Assembly (NCBI GenBank): GCA_018224455.1
Contig: JAGTUY010000480.1
Location: forward strand, 1-6,049
Direction of reading: 5' to 3'
From: Desulfosarcina sp.
GTDB taxonomy: Bacteria; Desulfobacterota; Desulfobacteria; Desulfobacterales; Desulfosarcinaceae
DNA length: 6,049 nucleotides
A model generated the notes under the pieces. The model had not been told where the DNA came from, made no database searches, and saw only the letters and a program-made list of their open reading frames with translations. The position numbers and the translations under genes are program-made. Positions 1 through 4,841 of this stretch are shown here, piece after piece (the first letter of the stretch is position 1; every line of letters starts with the position of its first letter).

Positions 1-274
1 CGAGCCTGTCGGAAAAAGTGCGGACATCATCCATCGGGTTCATACCCTCGACCGACTCGCTCCCACTCATGGGAGATAACCGCATGGAGAGAATCTCAGC
101 TGTTTCACGAGCCCGTTTTTTTCCGCTGTGAAGGATCTTCGATATGCGTACCCGATATCCTCCCGCCACGTCGGCAATTCGTTCGGTTTCCATCTTTCCT
201 TCGCCTGAAAGCCCCTTTTCAGGATCCTCGGCTTTTGGCAGGCTTTTTCCATGTTGAACCAAATACAGTGCCAT
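1..274 (-). CDS. sixA: SixA-type phosphohistidine phosphatase, N-terminal part (runs off left edge)
   Basis: This is a cytoplasmic histidine-phosphatase-superfamily enzyme; family members remove phosphate from phosphohistidine on signalling or PTS proteins such as ArcB or NPr in E. coli. The protein begins MALYLVQHGKS, and H8 in the Q-H-G motif is the expected catalytic, transiently phosphorylated histidine. Other SixA-like signatures follow: D17-P with a G-L-S-G-E-G segment at about 21-26 (usually RxLTxxG), H-S-G-K-K-R-A-R-E-T-A-E at 49-60, and G-M-N-P-M-D-D-V at 77-84. About 91 codons are present of a family length near 150-160, so the C-terminal half, with the second catalytic histidine, lies outside the window. 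The ATG at 274 is preceded by GAGG with a 7-nt gap. It lies on the same strand as and 108 nt downstream of a glycosyltransferase, so co-transcription is possible, but no functional link is evident. The family call is firm; the physiological target is unknown. Confidence 0.85.
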   Translation of the reverse strand, partial: MALYLVQHGKSLPKAEDPEKGLSGEGKMETERIADVAGGYRVRISKILHSGKKRARETAEILSMRLSPMSGSESVEGMNPMDDVRTFSDRL

Positions 275-303
275 GACCTTACCTCGACTTTTTATGGGGA
301 ATG

Positions 304-340
304 GGTTGAATGGATCGCAACCTGTTTTTCCCACTCAACC
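304..340 (-). other. Stem-loop between glycosyltransferase GT-I and sixA
   Basis: The minus-strand transcript can form a 10-bp stem between GGTTGAGTGG (340 to 331) and CCATTCAACC (313 to 304), with one G-U pair and a 17-nt loop. In the plus-strand transcript the G-U pair becomes an A-C mismatch, so the structure favours minus-strand RNA. No U-tract follows, so it is not a standard intrinsic terminator. It could be an RNA-processing, stability or attenuation element between the two genes, or chance pairing in a sequence rich in GGTT and AACC. Confidence 0.35.
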
Positions 341-341
341 A

Positions 342-368
342 ATTAAACCAACAAACTGATTAAACCAA
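342..368. repeat. Short direct repeat ATTAAACCAA (two copies, 17-bp period)
   Basis: Two exact 10-bp copies of ATTAAACCAA lie at 342-351 and 359-368, inside a stretch built from AACC/TTGG words just downstream of the GT-I stop codon. It looks like the remnant or seed of an intergenic minisatellite. Two copies are too few to claim a true array, and no function can be read from it. Confidence 0.4.
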
Positions 369-382
369 TCCAACCGAACCCG

Positions 383-1648
383 CTACACCATCAGGTTCAT
401 CAATTTATCGTGAAGCACCTCATAGGAATAGAATTTTTCGGCGAGCGCATAGTTGGTCTCCACCATTTTTTTGCGCAGTTTTTCATCCTCGAGCAATGCC
501 CGGGTATGATCGACTGCATCATCGGTCACATATCCGTCTATTTCAACGGCCGTGAACCCTTTGGGTTTGATGTCGAAGGTGTAGATCGAGTAGCAGTTAA
601 CCATGATCGGTTTTCGAAAATAGACTGCTTCTAAAAAAGCGTTGCCAAAGCCCTCGATCGTTGAGGGATAGGTGATAAAATCGGCGTGGTGATAGATGTC
701 GTTCAGCGTGTAGATTTTGCGACCGTCCGCGGTTATGCCACGCCTGTCATTGATGATATCCGAGACGAACAGGGTGTTTACCTGCATGCGCCGTGAGTAG
801 TCGATGATCCGTTGCTCGTAGTCGTGTCCCTCGTCTCCGGAGGCGTGTGAGATCACCAAACGGGCTTTCAAACCCAGCCGACTGACCAGTTCGATGGCAT
901 TTTCAATTCCTTTGCGTTTCACCACCCGGGTGGGCTGGAGAATCAAGCGTTCATCCGGATCGAGACCCAGTGCCTGGCGGACGTCGCCGGCATAGTCATC
1001 CGGCGGTGGCGGCGGATTTTTGAAATCCATGACATTGGGGATGAGGGTCGCGGAAATACCCGTCCTGAGGCCCAGCTGGTTGTTGGCTGATGAATTGATG
1101 ACCACATGACGGATGGGCGGCAGATGGGGAGGGAAGGCCATATTGAGATAATCCCACACCGCATTGGTTTTAAACTGCCGCCGCTCCCAGAAAAAATCGT
1201 GGTGATGCGCAATGGTCGGCAGGCCGGTCTCCGCGATGACTTCGGTAATGGCCAGCCCCAAAGGGATGCTAAGGGGGATGGTCAGCGCATTTTCGGGAAC
1301 CAGAAGATCGATATTGAATTTTTCAATAAAATCGTATAGCCGGTCCTTAAGGTGTTCCTTGATGGCGTGAATCGTCGTGGTCATTTTACGATCCCTTACC
1401 TGGTTGACCGTAGAACCAAAGGCGGTATTGAAAATCGTCCGGATTTCCGGTTCCATGAAGTGGGCCTTGGGAACCAGGAAGGACTGTGCCGGGTCTCGGT
1501 CCAGTTCTCCGGCGAAATAGAAGCAATGGAATCTCTCTTTTTCAAACACCCGGGCCCATTTTTCTGTTTCCAGGGACACACCGTCGGTTCCGGCGAATCG
1601 GGTGGAAATAAAGCCGATGTTATGAATGTTGCTGAAGGGAATATACAT
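383..1648 (-). CDS. GT4-like glycosyltransferase GT-I, probably mannosylglucosylglycerate synthase-like
   Basis: This is a cytoplasmic GT-B fold transferase with no signal peptide or membrane segment. From the ATG at 1648 it has 421 residues. The N-terminal acceptor domain starts N-I-G-F-I-S-T-R-F-A-G-T-D-G-V-S-L-E (10-27) and carries an HHHD block (148-151). The nucleotide-sugar domain has Q-P-T-R-V-V-K-R-K-G (238-247) and the EX7E motif EGFGNAFLE with E332 and E340. The pattern matches, from memory, the family containing Petrotoga mannosylglucosylglycerate synthase, which transfers mannose from GDP-mannose to glucosylglycerate; this fits the phosphorylase next door. The frame stays open to an ATG at 1723, but those 25 extra codons lack a ribosome site and family similarity. 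The ATG at 1648 has AGGTG, with 7 nt between AGG and the ATG, and gives the same N-terminus layout as its paralog GT-II. Five consecutive prolines occur at 212-216. Fold certain; donor and acceptor inferred. Confidence 0.8.
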   Translation of the reverse strand: MYIPFSNIHNIGFISTRFAGTDGVSLETEKWARVFEKERFHCFYFAGELDRDPAQSFLVPKAHFMEPEIRTIFNTAFGSTVNQVRDRKMTTTIHAIKEHLKDRLYDFIEKFNIDLLVPENALTIPLSIPLGLAITEVIAETGLPTIAHHHDFFWERRQFKTNAVWDYLNMAFPPHLPPIRHVVINSSANNQLGLRTGISATLIPNVMDFKNPPPPPDDYAGDVRQALGLDPDERLILQPTRVVKRKGIENAIELVSRLGLKARLVISHASGDEGHDYEQRIIDYSRRMQVNTLFVSDIINDRRGITADGRKIYTLNDIYHHADFITYPSTIEGFGNAFLEAVYFRKPIMVNCYSIYTFDIKPKGFTAVEIDGYVTDDAVDHTRALLEDEKLRKKMVETNYALAEKFYSYEVLHDKLMNLMV

Positions 1649-1667
1649 CGCCACACCTGCGGGGTCG

Positions 1668-1696
1668 GATAAAGCGTATGACCGGTCTGAGGTCAA
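1668..1696 (-). promoter_or_regulatory. Possible sigma70-like promoter for GT-I
   Basis: On the minus strand, TTGACC (1696-1691) and TTTATC (1673-1668) are separated by 17 nt. The -35 element matches 5 of 6 consensus bases and the -10 only 3 of 6. Transcription would start about 15 nt before the ATG at 1648, inside the longer open frame. If real, it supports the shorter start. The evidence is hexamer matching only. Confidence 0.25.
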
Positions 1697-1723
1697 CGGC
1701 ATCGGTACGCAAAGCAGTTGCAT

Positions 1724-1729
1724 TAAAAT
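1724..1729 (+). promoter_or_regulatory. Possible -10 element for the phosphorylase gene
   Basis: TAAAAT matches TATAAT at 5 of 6 positions and lies about 80 nt before the phosphorylase start codon. The best upstream partner, TCGGTA at 1702-1707 with a 16-nt spacer, is poor. If this promoter is used, it may need an activator, and transcription would begin inside the inverted repeat at 1729-1753. Low confidence. Confidence 0.25.
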
Positions 1730-1753
1730 GACATCAAAAAACCGAAGATGTCA
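1729..1753. promoter_or_regulatory. Inverted repeat TGACATC-N11-GATGTCA, candidate operator
   Basis: A perfect 7-bp inverted repeat has half-sites at 1729-1735 and 1747-1753, with an A-rich 11-nt spacer and an 18-bp centre-to-centre distance. It is placed between the divergent GT-I and phosphorylase genes, just after the possible -10 at 1724-1729. That position suits a dimeric repressor controlling one or both genes. No regulator gene is visible in the window, so the binding protein is unknown. A chance palindrome is possible. Confidence 0.4.
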
Positions 1754-1807
1754 ACGTCTTAATCCAGCCTTGCGGTGGGTGATCCTTTGCGCCTTCGGAA
1801 AAACTGA

Positions 1808-3535
1808 ATGAAATCGATGCTACACCGGATTTACGGGCGGGAAAAGGGCGACAGGGCCTTTGCACGGCTTTCGACGGTGCTGGATTCCTTTTCTTTCGAG
1901 TCATCGTCTGGAGAAAAAGATCCTTTCAGCCAGGCCGATACCGTCCTGATTACCTACGGCGACTCCCTGTTAAGAAACGGCGAACAGCCGCTCCAGACCC
2001 TGCATCGGTTTGCCGGCGATTATTTTCAAGATGTGTTTTCCGGCATTCACATCCTGCCATTTTTCCCCTATTCGTCCGACGACGGGTTCAGCGTTGAGGA
2101 CTTTCACGCGGTCAGATCCGACCTGGGCAGTTGGAGCGATATTCAGGCCATCGGTGGGGAGTTCAAGCTGATGGTCGATCTCGTGGCCAACCATGTGTCT
2201 GCCAAAAGCCAATGGTTCCAGTCCTATCTATCAGATGAAAAGGGGTTCGATGAACTGGCCATCGAGGTCGATCCGGCGGCAGACCTCTCGGCGGTGACCC
2301 GGCCCCGGGCCCTGCCCCTGTTGACCGCATACCAGAAGCGATCCGGTCGGCGGGTTCATCTGTGGACCACCTTCAGCGCCGATCAGATCGATCTGAATTA
2401 CCAGAGCCTCGACGTGCTGGAAAACATGGTGCGGGTGCTGCTTTTTTATATTTCCCAGGGCGCCCGGATCATTCGGCTGGACGCCATCGCCTACCTGTGG
2501 AAGCGAATCGGCACGGCCTGCATCCATCTGCCGCAGACCCACGACATGGTCCGGTTGTTTCGTCGGATCCTGGACCTGACGGCACCCGGTGTGACGCTGG
2601 TCACCGAAACCAACGTGCCCCACGCCGAAAACATCAGCTATTTCGGCAGCGGTAGCGATGAGGCCCAGATGGTCTATAATTTTTCCTTGCCCCCGTTGCT
2701 GCTTTATTCATTGGCCAAAGGCAATGCCCGCGTTATTTCCGATTGGGTCCAAACTCTGGCTGCGCCATCGGCACGAACGACTTTTTTTAATTTTAGCGCC
2801 TCCCATGACGGCATCGGTGTTCGTCCCCTGGAGGGAATATTGCCCGCATCGGAAATAGCCTGGCTGGCGGATCGGGTTCGCCGAAACGGCGGCTTCGTTT
2901 CTGAAAAACGCAATCCGGACGGTACGATCAGCCCTTATGAGCTCAACATCACTTACCTGGATGCGCTAAAAAATCCAGCTGTTTTGGAAGATCGGCTTCA
3001 GATTGCCCGGTTCCTGGCCTCCCAGGCGGTGGTTCTGGCCCTCCCCGGGGTTCCCGGTGTATACATCCACAGTCTCTTAGGTTCGCGCAACTGGGCTGAA
3101 GGGGTCTGCACAACCGGACGGCCAAGAACCATCAACCGCGAACGGCTTTCGGTCGACGCCGTCTGTGCGCAGCTGGCAGATCCGCAGCGGTTTCGGGCGC
3201 AGATTTTTTACCCCTATCTCCGCATGCTCCGCACACGTTCCCACCAGCCTGCTTTTCATCCGTCGGCCGGTATGGAAAGGCTTTTCCTCGACGAACGGGT
3301 TTTCGGGCTGCGACGCGTTTGCCCGGATCAGACCGTGTATGCGCTGACCAATTTTTCCAGTGACACCCTGAGCGTAGGTCTGCCGGGCGAGGAATCGCAT
3401 TGCATGGTTACCGAACTTCTCGGCGGCAAGCCGTTCAAAGCCGGTGAGATCCCCATCGGTGCCTATGAAACCGTTTGGTTGACACCGAAGAAGGTGGCCA
3501 TCAGGTTGTCCAGCTTTCGGCGCAGCGTGGCGTAG
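1808..3535 (+). CDS. ggaP: GH13 subfamily 18 phosphorylase, glucosylglycerate phosphorylase (YcjM-like)
   Basis: This cytoplasmic 575-residue TIM-barrel enzyme is expected to convert glucosylglycerate and phosphate reversibly into alpha-glucose-1-phosphate and D-glycerate. Barrel motifs run in order: I-T-Y-G-D-S (48-53), H-I-L-P-F-F-P-Y-S-S-D-D-G-F-S-V (81-96), D124-L-V-A-N-H129, and R-P-R-A-L-P-L-L-T (165-173). Then come H-L-W-T-T-F-S (184-190) and D-Q-I-D-L-N-Y (192-198). The catalytic set appears intact: nucleophile D225 in RLDA, acid/base E267 in TETN, and transition-state stabiliser D334 in SHDG. The S-S-D-D-G-F-S-V and R-P-R-A-L-P-L-L-T blocks match, as I recall it, E. coli YcjM rather than sucrose phosphorylase, which favours glycerate as acceptor; glucosylglycerol or another acceptor remains possible. 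The ATG at 1808 has only a weak GGAA site 8 nt upstream, but the N-terminus aligns with YcjM. The last 17 residues, after VWL (556-558), go beyond the family end and overlap GT-II. Confidence 0.87.
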   Translation: MKSMLHRIYGREKGDRAFARLSTVLDSFSFESSSGEKDPFSQADTVLITYGDSLLRNGEQPLQTLHRFAGDYFQDVFSGIHILPFFPYSSDDGFSVEDFHAVRSDLGSWSDIQAIGGEFKLMVDLVANHVSAKSQWFQSYLSDEKGFDELAIEVDPAADLSAVTRPRALPLLTAYQKRSGRRVHLWTTFSADQIDLNYQSLDVLENMVRVLLFYISQGARIIRLDAIAYLWKRIGTACIHLPQTHDMVRLFRRILDLTAPGVTLVTETNVPHAENISYFGSGSDEAQMVYNFSLPPLLLYSLAKGNARVISDWVQTLAAPSARTTFFNFSASHDGIGVRPLEGILPASEIAWLADRVRRNGGFVSEKRNPDGTISPYELNITYLDALKNPAVLEDRLQIARFLASQAVVLALPGVPGVYIHSLLGSRNWAEGVCTTGRPRTINRERLSVDAVCAQLADPQRFRAQIFYPYLRMLRTRSHQPAFHPSAGMERLFLDERVFGLRRVCPDQTVYALTNFSSDTLSVGLPGEESHCMVTELLGGKPFKAGEIPIGAYETVWLTPKKVAIRLSSFRRSVA

Positions 3536-4716
3536 GAGTAGTGGCGTGCGGCCACGGCGTAGTTGTGGGTTGTCATCCGTTCCCGCAGGGCCGGCTGTTC
3601 GAGTACGTCCCGGACTTTCTGGACATTTTTTTTGGTCAGGAACCCATCCATGACAATCAGGTCGAATCCCTTGGGTTCGATGTCGCGCACAAAAATGGCG
3701 TAGCGGTTGATCAGAAGTGGCTTCTTGAAATACACCGCCTCGATAAAAGCGTTTCCGAAGCCTTCATACAGGCTGGGGTAGGTGATGAAATCGGAATGCG
3801 CATAGAGTTCCCAGAGTGTCGGCCGGTCCGGTGCGTCTGGAACGCGCGTACCGATCAAACGAAGGTCCACCCCCCGCTCGCGTGCATGTTCGGTGAGCCA
3901 TTCGGCGTACTCGAAGCCTTCGTCGCCGGCCTCGTGGGAAATCATGAGCTTGAAGTGTGAATCCTGCAGTTGGTGAACCAGATCGATGGCGTGCTCGATG
4001 CCTTTGCGCTGCACGATGCGGGTCGGCTGGAGGATCAGGAAGTCTTCCGCTGTCAGACCGATGCGCTGTCGAAATGCGTGGGTATCCTTTTCGTCATATT
4101 GGGGCGGATTTTCGAAGTCCAGCACATTGGGAATGACCACCGATGAGATGCCCGTTCGCAGGGCCAGTTCCTCCTGGGCTGCAGAGTTGATGACCACGTG
4201 CTCGATGTTCGGCAGGTTGGGCGGGAAAGCCATGCGCAGGTAATCGCCCACGGCATTGACCGAAAAGCGCGTCCGTTCCCAGTAGAAGTCGTGGTGATGC
4301 GCCACTGTGGGAATCTGGCTCTCGGCAATGAGTTCGGTCATGGCCAACCCTAGCGGCAGGTGCATGGGAATGGTCAGTACATTCTGCGCCACCAGCATTT
4401 CGATCTGGAACCGATCGATAAATTCATAAAGCCTTTTTTTCAGCCGTGCTCCCAGATGATGAATCGCCCGGGTTGTTTGTGGGCTTCGCCGATTGCTGCC
4501 AAAGATGGCCGCATCAATGATTTGATTCGTTTCATATTGGAAAAAGGCTTCCGGGACAACGAAGCTCCGCTGCGGATCCCGGTCAAGGTCACCGGCAAAC
4601 CAGAAACAGCGATGGCCGCCGCTTTCTAAAATCTCCGACCATTTGGCGGCTTCCAGGGAGACCCCGTCGGTTCCTGCAAAGCGTGTGGACACGAAACCGA
4701 TATTTTTCCCCGCCAT
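3463..4716 (-). CDS. GT4-like glycosyltransferase GT-II, paralog of GT-I
   Basis: This is a cytoplasmic GT-B fold enzyme of 417 residues, about half identical by eye to GT-I over its whole length. It has the same marks: N-I-G-F-V-S-T-R-F-A-G-T-D-G-V-S-L-E near the N-terminus, HHHD at 140-143, Q-P-T-R-I-V-Q-R-K-G at 230-239, and EGFGNAFIE with E318 and E326. It differs from GT-I in V-A-Q-N for V-P-E-N before the L-T-I-P block (about 109-112) and in a shorter loop before T-L-W-E-L-Y-A-H-S-D (about 289-309). These changes suggest a different acceptor or donor. An AGGAGG at 4726-4721 sits 4 nt before the ATG at 4716. A GTG one codon upstream is too close to that site to be used. Its 3' end overlaps the phosphorylase gene tail to tail by 73 nt. 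An MGG-synthase-like role is inferred; the substrate is unknown. Confidence 0.8.
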   Translation of the reverse strand: MAGKNIGFVSTRFAGTDGVSLEAAKWSEILESGGHRCFWFAGDLDRDPQRSFVVPEAFFQYETNQIIDAAIFGSNRRSPQTTRAIHHLGARLKKRLYEFIDRFQIEMLVAQNVLTIPMHLPLGLAMTELIAESQIPTVAHHHDFYWERTRFSVNAVGDYLRMAFPPNLPNIEHVVINSAAQEELALRTGISSVVIPNVLDFENPPQYDEKDTHAFRQRIGLTAEDFLILQPTRIVQRKGIEHAIDLVHQLQDSHFKLMISHEAGDEGFEYAEWLTEHARERGVDLRLIGTRVPDAPDRPTLWELYAHSDFITYPSLYEGFGNAFIEAVYFKKPLLINRYAIFVRDIEPKGFDLIVMDGFLTKKNVQKVRDVLEQPALRERMTTHNYAVAARHYSYATLRRKLDNLMATFFGVNQTVS

Positions 4717-4720
4717 CACA

Positions 4721-4727
4721 CCTCCTT
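4721..4727 (-). promoter_or_regulatory. Strong ribosome binding site of GT-II
   Basis: AAGGAGG on the minus strand is a near-perfect anti-16S match. It lies 4 nt before ATG 4716 but only 1 nt before the in-frame GTG at 4719, so it decides in favour of the ATG. It is the strongest ribosome site in the window; the phosphorylase and GT-I sites are weaker. Confidence 0.75.
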
Positions 4728-4747
4728 TTAAACGCGGCCATCGGCGG

Positions 4748-4776
4748 TTGACAAAGCGTTCCGGTTACTCGACAAT
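4748..4776 (+). promoter_or_regulatory. Sigma70-like promoter for GT-III
   Basis: TTGACA at 4748-4753 is a perfect -35 hexamer. It is followed after 17 nt by GACAAT at 4771-4776, which matches 4 of 6 -10 bases. Transcription would start near 4783, giving an untranslated leader of about 60 nt before the ATG at 4842. It lies in the divergent gap between GT-II and GT-III, so GT-III need not depend on any upstream gene. Hexamer evidence only. Confidence 0.5.
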
Positions 4777-4841
4777 AACGAACCACGCCGAGATCATTCC
4801 GACAAGCGGCCCTTGATCATGGTTTCCCCTGCGGAGGCTCC

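Noticed and set aside
67..252. 61-residue minus-strand open frame beginning MEKACQKP
   Set aside because: It is in a different frame inside the SixA gene; the SixA frame carries the Q-H-G and HSGKKRARETAE motifs, so this is a shadow.
275..382. Intrinsic terminator after GT-I
   Set aside because: A stem is present, but no run of U follows it on either strand.
2231..2623. 130-residue open frame antisense to the phosphorylase
   Set aside because: It overlaps the catalytic core of the phosphorylase and has no family features.
1808..3535. Calling the phosphorylase a sucrose phosphorylase or alpha-amylase
   Set aside because: The GH13_18 active-site layout excludes a plain amylase, and the S-S-D-D-G-F-S-V and R-P-R-A-L-P-L-L-T blocks fit the YcjM (glucosylglycerate) branch better than sucrose phosphorylase.
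3475..3960. 161-residue plus-strand open frame antisense to GT-II
   Set aside because: No domain pattern and no credible ribosome site; it lies entirely inside the conserved C-terminal domain of GT-II.
4717..4719. GTG start for GT-II one codon upstream
   Set aside because: The AGGAGG would be only 1 nt from it, while the ATG at 4716 has workable spacing.
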